Shown here: in pieces, positions 15,367 to 23,597 of the stretch | Layout: every line of letters begins with the position of its first letter | Numbering within the stretch: the stretch's first letter is position 1 | From: an uncultured Draconibacterium sp. | Lineage (GTDB): Bacteria > Bacteroidota > Bacteroidia > Bacteroidales > Prolixibacteraceae | Reading direction: 5' to 3' | DNA length: 64,000 nucleotides | NCBI RefSeq assembly: GCF_913063105.1 | Contig: NZ_CAJXYQ010000003.1 | Span: 248,001-312,000, forward strand | Translations under genes and position numbers: made by a program | The notes under the pieces: generated by a model | What the model was told of the DNA's origin: nothing | Databases searched by the model: none | What the model saw: only the letters and a program-made list of their open reading frames with translations

Positions 15367-16137
15367 ATGAATTCGCATGAAATTGATTACAAAATTATTG
15401 GGCACGATGTGCAGTTGGTTGAAATAGAGTTGGATCCGGGAGAAACCGTAATTGCTGAAGCTGGTGCCATGTTGTACATGGAAGAGGGAATAGATTTTCA
15501 GGCCCGAATGGGTGACGGCTCTAATCCTCGCGCCGGTTTTTTTGACAAATTGTTATCGGCCGGTTCGCGCCTTATTTCCGGAGAATCATTGTTTCTCACT
15601 CATTTCTCTAACCAGGGTTGGGGGAAAAAGCATGTGGCTTTCTCGGCGCCCTATCCGGGAACAATTATTCCCCTGAATTTACCTGATTTTGGCGGGCGCA
15701 TTATCGTTCAGAAAGATGCGTTTTTATGCGCAGCGCTTGGTACAAAAATTTCGATAACTTTTAACCGAAAGCTTGGCGCGGGCTTTTTTGGCGGCGAAGG
15801 ATTTATTCTGCAACAATTGGATGGCGACGGAAAAGCCTTTATCCACGCCGGCGGAACTGTAATTGAAAAACAGTTGAACAACGAAACATTGCGGGTTGAT
15901 ACCGGTTGTATTGTTGGCTTTGAAACATCAATTGATTACAGCATTGAACAAGCCGGAGGCTTACGCTCGATGGTATTTGGTGGCGAAGGCCTGTTTTTGG
16001 CCACGTTACGCGGCACCGGAAAAGTGTGGCTGCAAAGTATGCCCATCAGGAAATTAATTGCCGAATTGTCGCCGGCAGGGGGTAACACCCGAAAAGAAGC
16101 ACGCGGTGGCTTGTTGGATAACCTGTTGGAAGGGTAG
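15367..16137 (+). CDS. TIGR00266 / AIM24 family protein
   Basis: A 256-residue soluble protein of the AIM24 family (trp RNA-binding attenuator-like beta fold). The start ([32 protein letters not shown]) and [27 protein letters not shown] are typical of TIGR00266. Later [17 protein letters not shown] and [22 protein letters not shown] complete the three beta repeats. Bacterial function is unknown; the yeast relative is a mitochondrial inner-membrane organisation protein. It is transcribed alone and ends at a shared hairpin (16148-16195) facing the dgt gene. Confidence 0.9.
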   Translation: MNSHEIDYKIIGHDVQLVEIELDPGETVIAEAGAMLYMEEGIDFQARMGDGSNPRAGFFDKLLSAGSRLISGESLFLTHFSNQGWGKKHVAFSAPYPGTIIPLNLPDFGGRIIVQKDAFLCAALGTKISITFNRKLGAGFFGGEGFILQQLDGDGKAFIHAGGTVIEKQLNNETLRVDTGCIVGFETSIDYSIEQAGGLRSMVFGGEGLFLATLRGTGKVWLQSMPIRKLIAELSPAGGNTRKEARGGLLDNLLEG

Positions 16138-16147
16138 TGAAACACAT

Positions 16148-16198
16148 AAGTTAGCAGGTGAATTGGACGAAAAAACAAAGCTCGCCTGCTAACTTTCT
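16148..16198. terminator. Terminator between convergent AIM24 and dgt genes
   Basis: AAGTTAGCAGGTG (16148-16160) pairs with CGCCTGCTAACTT (16183-16195), one mismatch at the base of the loop. The loop is about 22 nt and the stem is followed by T-rich sequence. Confidence 0.7.
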
Positions 16199-17513
16199 AT
16201 ACCACTCCGGGCAAACTTATTCCTTTGATTTTTCGGTAAAGGTCGAGCGCAAACACATCGGTCATTCCCGATACAAAATCAACCACCGACTGGATTTTAT
16301 TGTACCTTGAATTTTCGCCCGTTTTGTATTGGCCCGGCAGTAACGAGAGAATTTTTTTACTGTACATTTCATGAGGGGCGGTGGTGGCATCGATAAACTC
16401 TTCAAGCAGCGTACCAATAATCTTGTAGCCGGCAATTTCAATTTCAACTACCGAGCGGTGCGCATAAACTTCCGAGAATGAAATTTGCTGTACTTCTTTC
16501 ATAGCTTTGGCTTGTTGTTCGGGAAGCTGATCGATGAGGCTGCCGGAAAAGGTACCTGCCATTATGCTGCTGTAATTGGCTTTAAAAATATCGATACTCT
16601 GGTAAATCAGTGCCCCAATCACATTGGCGCGCAGGTAGCTGATTTGTTCGTTTACATCGCTCACCTGCTTAAAAGTAGCTTCAAATTGTGCAATACGTTT
16701 GCTGTCAAAGAAATTTTGAAAAAGCTTACGTATTCTGTCGTAAGTTAAAATGCCCAGTTTAAAAGCATCTTCCAGGTCCATAATCTGGTAGCAAATATCA
16801 TCAGCGGCCTCCACCAGGTATACCAGTGGGTGACGGGCAAAACTTCCATCTTCGCGTTGTGTTATTCCCAGTTCTCTGGCAATGTGGTAGTAGTTTTCTT
16901 TGTCCGACTGGAAAAAACCAAATTTGGGTTTGGTAGCTTTTACCGACTCGAAGGGGTACTTTACAATACTGGCCAGCGTTGAGAAGGTTAAGGCAAAACC
17001 ACCTTCGCGCTTGCCGTTAAATTGGTGGGTTAGCGTTCTGAAAGCGTTGGCGTTTCCATCAAAAAAGGTAAAATCTTTCCATTCTCCTTCCGAGAGTTTG
17101 TTTTTGAATTTTTGGCCGGCACCTTTGGTAAAATAGTTCGAAATGGCAGCTTCGCCCGAGTGTCCAAACGGCGGATTGCCCAGGTCGTGAGCCAGGCAAG
17201 CGGTTGATACAATGGTGCCAATTTCGTGAATCAGCGGATTGTTTTGGTGGCTTGAAAGTAAATACTCGGCGAGTAAATTACCCAATGATCGGCCAACGCT
17301 GGCTACCTCGAGGCTATGGGTGAGGCGGTTGTGTACAAAAATATGCTCGGGCAGTGGGAAAACCTGTGTTTTATTTTGCATCCGGCGAAAGGGCGACGAG
17401 AAAATAATCCGGTCATAATCGCGCTGAAACTGCGTGCGGTCTTCGTTTGAAGCCGGTTTTTTTTGGTCCGAGCTGCCCAATCGCTGTGTCGAAAGTAACT
17501 TATTCCAATCCAT
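16197..17513 (-). CDS. dgt: Deoxyguanosinetriphosphate triphosphohydrolase
   Basis: A 438-residue HD-domain enzyme that hydrolyses dGTP (or other dNTPs) to the nucleoside and tripolyphosphate, controlling dNTP pools and phage susceptibility. Metal ligands are visible: His66 in RLTHSLEVASVGRSLG, the His109-Asp110 pair in CLAHDLGNPPFGHSGE, and a later Asp in LVEAADDICYQIMDLEDA. The N-terminal RDYDRIIFSSPFRRMQNKTQV is the family start. I chose ATG 17513 because the in-frame extension upstream (to 17648) lacks family similarity. It converges on AIM24. Confidence 0.93.
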   Translation of the reverse strand: MDWNKLLSTQRLGSSDQKKPASNEDRTQFQRDYDRIIFSSPFRRMQNKTQVFPLPEHIFVHNRLTHSLEVASVGRSLGNLLAEYLLSSHQNNPLIHEIGTIVSTACLAHDLGNPPFGHSGEAAISNYFTKGAGQKFKNKLSEGEWKDFTFFDGNANAFRTLTHQFNGKREGGFALTFSTLASIVKYPFESVKATKPKFGFFQSDKENYYHIARELGITQREDGSFARHPLVYLVEAADDICYQIMDLEDAFKLGILTYDRIRKLFQNFFDSKRIAQFEATFKQVSDVNEQISYLRANVIGALIYQSIDIFKANYSSIMAGTFSGSLIDQLPEQQAKAMKEVQQISFSEVYAHRSVVEIEIAGYKIIGTLLEEFIDATTAPHEMYSKKILSLLPGQYKTGENSRYNKIQSVVDFVSGMTDVFALDLYRKIKGISLPGVV

Positions 17514-17696
17514 AGTAAACAATTCTGACACGAATGTATAAGAAATAATTGAACACGCGAGTCCATTTTTGTTTTCAACAGCGAAACATTGAAGCAAATA
17601 CAGGAGTTTAATTTTTTTGTTTCCGCATTTAAAAACGGAAATTTTCATCGCAACAAAAATTTGTTTTGAAAACGGAGCATCTTTTTGGCACAGCGC

Positions 17697-18395
17697 CTAC
17701 AAAGTGTAGGTAGAATATTTTTTTACCTCGCGCGCCAATTCGCGTGCTTTACCATTGGTAATCTGGTTTAAGCGTTTCCAGAATTCAGGGCCATGATTTT
17801 TAATTTCGGTATGTACCAGCTCGTGCAACAAAATATAATCGATAAGCGATGTTGGTAGTTTAATCATTTGCAGGTTAAGGCTAATGTTGTTTTGCGAGGA
17901 GCAGCTCCCCCAGTTTCGGCGGTTGTTGCGTATGCTAACTTTGTTGTAGGTAAAACCGTACTTTTGCGCCAGTTGGTTGAGCCTTGTTGGTAGCAGCCTT
18001 TTGGCTTCAAAACGGTAAACCGAGGTGAGAACCTGTTCGATATATGCCAGCGCTTCGTCTGACCCGGGATTGTTAACTAAAATAGTAATATTGCCGGCAT
18101 CGGTTTTTACCGTGTTTTTTTCGCCGGCTACAATTTTAATCTTGTGGAGTTTTGTCTCTATCTCATGGCCTGTTTTTATGGGAGTTACACGAGCCTGCAT
18201 TTTGTTTTGTTGTTGCTGAATCCAGGCCTCGTTTTTAACCACAAAAGCCAGTGCTTCTTTTACCGAAATAAAAAAAGGAAAAGAAACTAGTACAGATTTG
18301 TCGGGTTTTACGCTAAGCTTTATATTTTTGGAGCGTTGGTTTTGCGAAAAAGTTACTTCGCCTATGTGTTTCAGTTGAACTACTTGCTTGGCCAT
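17697..18395 (-). CDS. YgjP-like (M48-clan) metallopeptidase
   Basis: A 232-residue cytoplasmic protein of the YgjP/DUF45 family. The zinc site is HELVH (His191, Glu192, His195) with the third ligand His201 in NHGPEFW. The family signature RNNRRNWGSCSS (about residues 156-167) precedes it. The N-terminal half is a beta-rich domain. Family members are WLM/SprT-like peptidases of mostly unknown substrate, sometimes next to restriction or DNA-repair genes; no such genes are here. It is divergent from the hypothetical gene at 18434, with about 40 bp between starts. Confidence 0.88.
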   Translation of the reverse strand: MAKQVVQLKHIGEVTFSQNQRSKNIKLSVKPDKSVLVSFPFFISVKEALAFVVKNEAWIQQQQNKMQARVTPIKTGHEIETKLHKIKIVAGEKNTVKTDAGNITILVNNPGSDEALAYIEQVLTSVYRFEAKRLLPTRLNQLAQKYGFTYNKVSIRNNRRNWGSCSSQNNISLNLQMIKLPTSLIDYILLHELVHTEIKNHGPEFWKRLNQITNGKARELAREVKKYSTYTL

Positions 18396-18433
18396 ACGTT
18401 ATTGTTACAAATAAAAAATCAAAGATATCAATC

Positions 18434-19135
18434 ATGGGAAATAAAAAAATGGAGGTGTTTGTAAACCTCACTAAAAAAGATATGGTTGTTTCCGTTGAAG
18501 AAAAAATTCTTCCGGATAGCCTGGTATTTGAATCATTAAATCCTTTTCCCGGGTACTACCATGAATTGCCAACCGATGCCGGGTCGATGTATATTTACCT
18601 GATACTGGATAAACAATACCCGCTCGAAGAAGTATTAAGAGCAACTCAGGCCATTGAAAAACTATACAACTGGAATTTTGATGCCGGCAAAGCTTACATG
18701 ACAATTGGTTCAACATTTTTAAATGCCATTCGTGTTCGGCATTTGCCATCGATTGACCTTTTGGTAAAAATACAGGAAGCTTATGAAAAGCAGGGCATTC
18801 ATTTCTTAATGAAAAAGAAACTTCAGGGAAGACTGGAAGCCAATGTGAAAATTGTAAAGTTCCTTGAATTGGAGCAGCTTGATGAAGGTATTTTTCTAAA
18901 TGTACAGGATCCAACTTTTGCGTATATTGAAATTCCGAAATACCTGAAAGACGATGAATTTGTAAAAGTTTCGATGGATGTGAAATACAACTGGACAGGA
19001 CACGAGTTTGATGCTGCCAGCGCTTCGTTTTATATTAATGGATTTTTGATGGAAGCTGTGCGTATTTTCTCAGATAAAATGGATCTTGATTACCTGCGAG
19101 ACATTCAAAAACTGTATGTCGAAAAAATGGATTAA
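18434..19135 (+). CDS. Conserved-looking hypothetical protein
   Basis: A 233-residue soluble, acidic protein without signal peptide or membrane segments. I do not recognise the family. The sequence alternates helices and strands and contains several aromatic-rich stretches (ESLNPFPGYYHELP, about residues 32-45). A helix-rich centre (about 65-120) is followed by a strand-rich part ending EAVRIFSDKMDLDYLRDIQKLYVEK. Codon use is like its neighbours. It ends at a strong terminator (19159-19189), so it is not co-transcribed with the downstream efflux adaptor. Confidence 0.75.
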   Translation: MGNKKMEVFVNLTKKDMVVSVEEKILPDSLVFESLNPFPGYYHELPTDAGSMYIYLILDKQYPLEEVLRATQAIEKLYNWNFDAGKAYMTIGSTFLNAIRVRHLPSIDLLVKIQEAYEKQGIHFLMKKKLQGRLEANVKIVKFLELEQLDEGIFLNVQDPTFAYIEIPKYLKDDEFVKVSMDVKYNWTGHEFDAASASFYINGFLMEAVRIFSDKMDLDYLRDIQKLYVEKMD

Positions 19136-19158
19136 TACGTGTTACAAAACGAATATAC

Positions 19159-19189
19159 AGGCGGCACCTTTGGTAGCTGCCTTTTTTTT
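19159..19189 (+). terminator. Rho-independent terminator
   Basis: AGGCGGC (19159-19165) pairs with GCTGCCT (19176-19182), one G-T pair, followed by eight T residues. It separates the hypothetical gene from the HlyD-type adaptor and argues against starts of the latter upstream of it. Confidence 0.85.
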
Positions 19190-19227
19190 GCTTTATTCCG
19201 GTCAATATGTTAACCTACTTTTTTTAG

Positions 19228-19235
19228 TACCTTTG
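19228..19235 (+). promoter_or_regulatory. Candidate -7 box for the HlyD-type adaptor
   Basis: TACCTTTG fits TAnnTTTG and lies 27 nt before ATG 19263. No clear -33 TTTG is seen at the right distance. Confidence 0.45.
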
Positions 19236-19262
19236 GTTTATATTGTTAAAACAGTAAATGTT

Positions 19263-20453
19263 ATGCAAATCAGATCCCGTTTAATGGTTTTAAGCCTGCT
19301 TTTATTTTTTGTGTGTACCATAGTTTCGTGCAATAAAAAAAAGGATAGCCCTACAATTAAAACCGAAGTGGTAAGTCGTGGTACGGTGGTAGCTTCCTTT
19401 ATTTGCCCTGCAAAAGTAGAGCCGGCAAGCATTGTTTCAGTGGTTAATCCTACCCGTAATTCAATTACCGCAGTATATAAAACTGCTGGACAAAAGGTGG
19501 AGAAGGGAGAGCTGATTTTGCAACTTGACAAAACAAATATTCAGGAAGAGATTGCACGCTTAAAAAACCAATTGCAGCAAAAACAAAATGTTCTTGACAA
19601 GAACAAGCTAAATGCAAAAAGTGCCGAACTTGATTTGGACTATAGCGCCGAAGCTAAAAAAGCACGCATTTTAAAATTGAAATCAACATTGGAGCAACAA
19701 AATAAATTGCTCGAAGCGGGAGGAACCTCTTCGGCCAGGGTAGAACAAATTAAGCAGGATATTGCCTTAGCAGAAAGGGATTTAGACAATCAGGCCGAAA
19801 AGAATGAAATCCGGCTGAAACAGCTGCAAATGGATCAGCAAAACCTTGAACTGCAAATTGCCTCGTTTAAACAAAATTTAGCCAGCCAGCAGGAAATGCT
19901 GCGTAAAACAACTGTAAAAGCACCTGTTTCGGGAACCATTGTTGAACTGGCCGGTAATATTGGCGAGATTGTTTCAATTGATGAGGCTTTAGTTCAAATT
20001 GCCGACGACACGGCATTTAAATTGCTGGCAACAGCCGGTAAAAATAAAATCGACCATATTCTTCCCGGGGGGCCAGTTAACATTAATATTGACGGTGAAA
20101 AAATTAAGGGAAGCATTGGCAATGTAACTGTAGACGATGTTGCAGAGTGGGTTCAGTTTGATGTTTTTGTTGCAGCAGATGGACAAAACAAACTGAAAAA
20201 AGTGAGTGAAACAGAAGTGGAGGTAATTGCCAACGATAAGGAAAATGTTTTGAGAATAAGAAAACTACCCGGCATGGTTTTAACAAAACATATTGATGTG
20301 TTGCTACAAAAAGGGGATGAAACCATTCGCACCGAAATAGTACTGGGAACCATCGGAAAAGATTATTGTGAAGTTATATCCGGCGTTAACGAAGGTGATA
20401 TTGTTCTTTTAGCACATCCGGCCTCGGCGCAAGAGCTGGTGGTTAAGCAATAA
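19263..20453 (+). CDS. HlyD/RND-type efflux periplasmic adaptor (lipoprotein)
   Basis: A 396-residue membrane-fusion protein. The signal peptide ends in a lipobox (TIVSC, Cys23), placing it on the periplasmic face. The split biotinyl-lipoyl domain flanks a long alpha-helical hairpin (about residues 90-215, KNQLQQKQNVLDKNKLNAKS...) and closes with KAPVSGTIVELAGNIGEIVS. Beta-barrel and membrane-proximal domains follow. Such adaptors link an inner-membrane pump to a TolC-like channel. No pump or channel gene is adjacent; the next gene is convergent. I chose ATG 19263 over upstream starts because these would overlap the terminator and lack a signal peptide. Confidence 0.87.
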   Translation: MQIRSRLMVLSLLLFFVCTIVSCNKKKDSPTIKTEVVSRGTVVASFICPAKVEPASIVSVVNPTRNSITAVYKTAGQKVEKGELILQLDKTNIQEEIARLKNQLQQKQNVLDKNKLNAKSAELDLDYSAEAKKARILKLKSTLEQQNKLLEAGGTSSARVEQIKQDIALAERDLDNQAEKNEIRLKQLQMDQQNLELQIASFKQNLASQQEMLRKTTVKAPVSGTIVELAGNIGEIVSIDEALVQIADDTAFKLLATAGKNKIDHILPGGPVNINIDGEKIKGSIGNVTVDDVAEWVQFDVFVAADGQNKLKKVSETEVEVIANDKENVLRIRKLPGMVLTKHIDVLLQKGDETIRTEIVLGTIGKDYCEVISGVNEGDIVLLAHPASAQELVVKQ

Positions 20454-20490
20454 ATTAAGTTTCTGATTAAGTGGAATGGGGGTTTGTTGG

Positions 20491-21183
20491 TTACCCTTTT
20501 TGTCTTATTTGTTCCAATTTTGCTTCGTCGATAATATGGATAAAGGACTTGTCCATTTTAATGATTTTTTCGTCCTGAAATTCTTTTAATAAACGGGTAA
20601 CACTTTCGCGCGAAGTGCCAATTAGTGCTGCAAGCTCAACTTTTGTAATGTTAAGGTTAAAGGGATTTTCTCCGTAAACATTATTTCTAAAGTAGAAAAG
20701 TGTACTGGCCAGTCGACCCGGTACTTGTTGCTGTACATTGTTTACCAGCCGGTCGTAGTAATTCATTTCATCTTCAAAAATATAAGAGATAACCTCTGAT
20801 GCAAATTGGCAGTTTTTGCTTAATAATGCACTAAACTTATCAATATCGATAAAACAAACTTTGGTGGGGGTAAGTGCAGTGGCCGAAATGTAAAATTGTT
20901 TGGTTTTTTTATTGAGGTTATTAATTCCCAGGTAGGCACCTTTTTTCGAAATGCTCAGGATGTAGTCTTTCCCGCCGATGCCTTTTTTGCTGAGTTTTAC
21001 AAAACCTTCGCGAATATATACAATGTGATTGGCCGGTGAACCTTCTTTAAAAATTAACTCCCCTTTTGAAAATTCAGTTTGCAAACAACCTTTTTCCAAT
21101 ACTTCCAGTTCTTCGTGGCTTAGAATTGCCACAACGCTCGACTTTATCTTACAGTTTCTGCAACTTTCTTTTTTTATCTCCAT
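20491..21183 (-). CDS. Crp/Fnr-family regulator with FNR-like cysteines
   Basis: A 230-residue regulator with a cNMP-type beta-roll (about residues 20-135; FSKGELIFKEGSPANHIVYI), a dimer helix and a winged helix with GTSRESVTRLLKEF. The N-terminus has CRNC (Cys8, Cys11), and another Cys in TKVCFID aligns by eye with FNR Cys122. The FNR Cys29 position is not Cys, so a canonical 4Fe-4S site is not certain. The recognition helix (E-S-V-T-R) is compatible with TGTGA/TTGAT-type half-sites. A matching palindrome (21244-21259) lies 61 bp upstream, suggesting autoregulation. It opens the respiratory module. Confidence 0.9.
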   Translation of the reverse strand: MEIKKESCRNCKIKSSVVAILSHEELEVLEKGCLQTEFSKGELIFKEGSPANHIVYIREGFVKLSKKGIGGKDYILSISKKGAYLGINNLNKKTKQFYISATALTPTKVCFIDIDKFSALLSKNCQFASEVISYIFEDEMNYYDRLVNNVQQQVPGRLASTLFYFRNNVYGENPFNLNITKVELAALIGTSRESVTRLLKEFQDEKIIKMDKSFIHIIDEAKLEQIRQKG

Positions 21184-21243
21184 TTCTAAATCGTGTTGTC
21201 AGGCCTAATATAATCCTCAATTTTTAATTTGTGCTCAAAAAGA

Positions 21244-21259
21244 TGTGATATAAATCACT
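21244..21259. promoter_or_regulatory. CRP/FNR-like operator
   Basis: TGTGA-TATAAA-TCACT matches TGTGA-N6-TCACA at 9 of 10 positions; read as FNR, the core is TGAT-ATAA-ATCA. It lies between the divergent Crp/Fnr gene (start 21183) and the small membrane protein gene (start 21404). Confidence 0.6.
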
Positions 21260-21403
21260 GCAGACAGGGTAATAAAAGGTTAAAATAAACTAAAAATATC
21301 TCACAAAGAGCGTGTAAATGCCACGCCTAAAAGCGCACAAAAGTTCATATAAGTCAGTATTTTTACTCATGAGATTAAGTAAAATTTTTAAATCAGATAA
21401 ATC

Positions 21404-21610
21404 ATGAAAAAAGCACTCGTATTAGTTTGTTACAACTTAGGACTTTGGGGGATATTAGGATTTTTTGCAACATTAATTTTAGGTTTTCTCTCATGTTGTG
21501 CTAATTTGTCGGAAAATGTATTTTTCGGCTTCCTTGCTTTCTTTGCAGTTAGCGGAATTGTTGCTTCAGCAGTTTGTGTATCAAAAGGCTGCAGGAAAAT
21601 TGTGGAATAA
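21404..21610 (+). CDS. Small two-helix membrane protein
   Basis: A 68-residue hydrophobic protein with two membrane segments (about residues 6-28 and 38-58) and five Cys residues, including a CC pair (about residues 31-32) between the helices and KGC near the C-terminus. No family is recognised. It starts with ATG after an AAATCAGATAA leader and ends before a bidirectional terminator (21635-21666). Its position opposite an FNR-like regulator and beside a rhodanese, cytochrome b and octaheme cytochrome suggests a respiratory accessory role; this is inference. Confidence 0.65.
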   Translation: MKKALVLVCYNLGLWGILGFFATLILGFLSCCANLSENVFFGFLAFFAVSGIVASAVCVSKGCRKIVE

Positions 21611-21634
21611 TTCAATAAAGAATACTGAAAATAG

Positions 21635-21666
21635 AAAAAACGCCTTTTTAAAAGGCGTTTTTTTTT
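21635..21666. terminator. Bidirectional terminator
   Basis: AAAAAACGCCTTTT (21635-21648) and AAAAGGCGTTTTTT (21650-21663) form a perfect 14-bp stem with a one-base loop and further T residues. It serves the small membrane protein gene on the plus strand and overlaps the stop codon of the rhodanese gene on the minus strand. Confidence 0.9.
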
Positions 21667-22168
21667 AGCAACCTCCTACCTCGCCCTGATCCCCATGAGA
21701 CTCAAGTTCCAGATTTTTTTCCTGCAATAAGGGATAGGTTAATTCCCACTTTTTCCATCCTCCATCGAGGAAATAAATATTTTCGTAACCTAGTTTTTTT
21801 AAGGTCTCTGCGGCAAGAATACTTCTGCTGCCTTTTTTACAATACAACACAAATAGTTCGCTTTTCTCAGGATAATAAAATCCTGTACTTTCCCAAAATT
21901 CCTCTTTCCCGATGTTGAACTCAAGCGTGCCTCTGGGTATATTTACCGATCCGGGTATATAACCATGGTTGTGTTCGCCCGGCTCCCTCACGTCAATAAG
22001 GTTAAACATTTCAAAACTGTCAATTTTTGTTTTAAGTTGCTCCACAGTTAATGTTGCCAGGTTCTGGCTTGCTTGCTCAACCATCTCGTCAACCGAGTTG
22101 TAAGAGTTGGTTTTATCACAAGCTGCAAACAATGCTACCCCAATAATTAGAATAAATATTTTTTTCAT
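21665..22168 (-). CDS. Rhodanese-like lipoprotein
   Basis: A 167-residue periplasmic lipoprotein (lipobox LFAAC, Cys17) with one rhodanese domain (about residues 40-145). The active loop is CKKGSRS with catalytic Cys110, and the domain carries NLIDVREPGEHNHGYIPGSVNIP and YFLDGGWKKW. Rhodaneses transfer sulfane sulfur through a cysteine persulfide. The extreme C-terminal residue is also a Cys (GEVGGC), unusual and possibly a sulfur-relay or metal site. It lies 23 bp downstream of the cytochrome b-PAS gene on the same strand, so it likely shares its transcript and acts with it in sulfur-compound respiration. Confidence 0.9.
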   Translation of the reverse strand: MKKIFILIIGVALFAACDKTNSYNSVDEMVEQASQNLATLTVEQLKTKIDSFEMFNLIDVREPGEHNHGYIPGSVNIPRGTLEFNIGKEEFWESTGFYYPEKSELFVLYCKKGSRSILAAETLKKLGYENIYFLDGGWKKWELTYPLLQEKNLELESHGDQGEVGGC

Positions 22169-22191
22169 GTCTGTAAATTTTATCGTGATGT

Positions 22192-23355
22192 TTACTCTTC
22201 TACTTTTTGTTTTTTTAGCTCTGCTTCCACGCTAATTTTCTTTTTCAATAGTTCTTTTTCGGCCAGTCGTTTATCGGTGGTATCAATTATAAATCCTTCT
22301 ACCCCGGTAATTTTACCGTTTCTAATCATCGGCGAAATAGTTAATGTATGATAGCCAAAGCTTCCGTCTTTACAAATTCGTTTTACTTCGCCATGCTTTA
22401 TGGTTTCACCCTGCAAGGCTTTCTCAACCGATTTTTCAAGCTCGTGGAAATCTTCTTCGGTACGGCTTAAGCGATAATGTTTGCCTACAATTTCGGTGGG
22501 CGAATTGTAGTTGTACAGTTTTGCCCAGGCCTCGTTAACTTCGCTAAACATTCCGTCTTTTGAAATCGCAAAATAGCCAACGCCGCTTGATGAAATTGCA
22601 TCTCTGAAACGGAAATCCTCGGATGATTTGGCTCCTACATTTTTTTGAGCAGCTACCAATGCATCGTCCAGAAACTCGCTTTTGTCTTTTGCCGATTTAA
22701 ACTGAGCTTTTGTTTTTAAGAGGGCAATTTCAATATCATTCGCCAGTCGCTCTTTAATGGTTTCATCGTCCATTTCTTCCCACCCTGTAACCATTGCTTT
22801 TATTGACGAAAGTGGTTTGTGCCCGGTGGTAGTTAAATAGATATGCGCAATTATAAACGAGAACAAAAGAAAAGCTCCAAAGGTGTGAAAAAATGCAACC
22901 AGTTGCAGGCTCTCCAACTCGAAGCCCTTAATTGGGTAATTAAAATACAGGTATAAAAAACCGGAAATTACCTGAACCGGAATAACCAGGATTTTTAGTC
23001 CCAGGTAAATTAAACGCTGTAGCGGATTAAATTTATTGTATACCAGTTTTTTTGTGGGGTGCGAGGCGCCTTTAAATATTCCAAGTACGTAATAATCAAT
23101 TTGGGCCTTTATAAGCTGTGTGGTTGGAATATACTGCCTCCATTCGCCTATAGAAAAATGCCAGAAAATGGCAAAAATAATGAGTACCAAAAAGGCCCAG
23201 GCTGTGAGGTTATGTATTTTTACAGCTGCTTCGTAACCCAGTAAATTGTAGGTGCTGTGTATTTCAAAACCTGTAACTATTAAAATAAATATAAACAAGG
23301 CTTGCGACCAGTGCCAAAATCTCTCGAATAATTTATAGATATATACTTTTTTCAC
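22192..23355 (-). CDS. Membrane cytochrome b fused to a PAS domain
   Basis: A 387-residue protein. Residues 1-215 form a cytochrome b561 / Ni-Fe hydrogenase b-type membrane unit with about five helices. Candidate haem ligands are His15 (RFWHW), His48 (KIHN), His66 (FWHF), His157 (FFHTF) and His171 (AHIY). A cytoplasmic linker with coiled-coil character leads to a PAS domain (about 250-365; DAISSSGVGYFAISKDGMFSEVN and a PAC-like YHTLTISPMIRNGKITG). It should carry electrons between quinol and a periplasmic partner, probably the octaheme cytochrome. The PAS fusion is unusual and could sense redox state. No kinase domain follows; it ends in a charged helix. Confidence 0.85.
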   Translation of the reverse strand: MKKVYIYKLFERFWHWSQALFIFILIVTGFEIHSTYNLLGYEAAVKIHNLTAWAFLVLIIFAIFWHFSIGEWRQYIPTTQLIKAQIDYYVLGIFKGASHPTKKLVYNKFNPLQRLIYLGLKILVIPVQVISGFLYLYFNYPIKGFELESLQLVAFFHTFGAFLLFSFIIAHIYLTTTGHKPLSSIKAMVTGWEEMDDETIKERLANDIEIALLKTKAQFKSAKDKSEFLDDALVAAQKNVGAKSSEDFRFRDAISSSGVGYFAISKDGMFSEVNEAWAKLYNYNSPTEIVGKHYRLSRTEEDFHELEKSVEKALQGETIKHGEVKRICKDGSFGYHTLTISPMIRNGKITGVEGFIIDTTDKRLAEKELLKKKISVEAELKKQKVEE

Positions 23356-23597
23356 TTGAATATAATTTAGTTAATATTTTGTATGTTCAAACATGTATGA
23401 TCTCTGTTAAATATTTGATGGTCGATATCCGTGGAACTCGAATGATTAATTTATTTATATCCTTTTGTGTTCCTTAGGCCATGCTCCTTTCATTGGATTA
23501 TAATTGTTTGTTATCTATGGTGTAAAATGAAACCTGCATGATTTAAATTATTTGCTTGTGTGCAAATTTCTCCCGTGTTTCATTTGTTCAATATGGT

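Noticed and set aside
19086..19262. Upstream start for the HlyD-type adaptor
   Set aside because: It would overlap the preceding gene and a strong terminator, and it would bury the lipoprotein signal peptide that starts at 19263.
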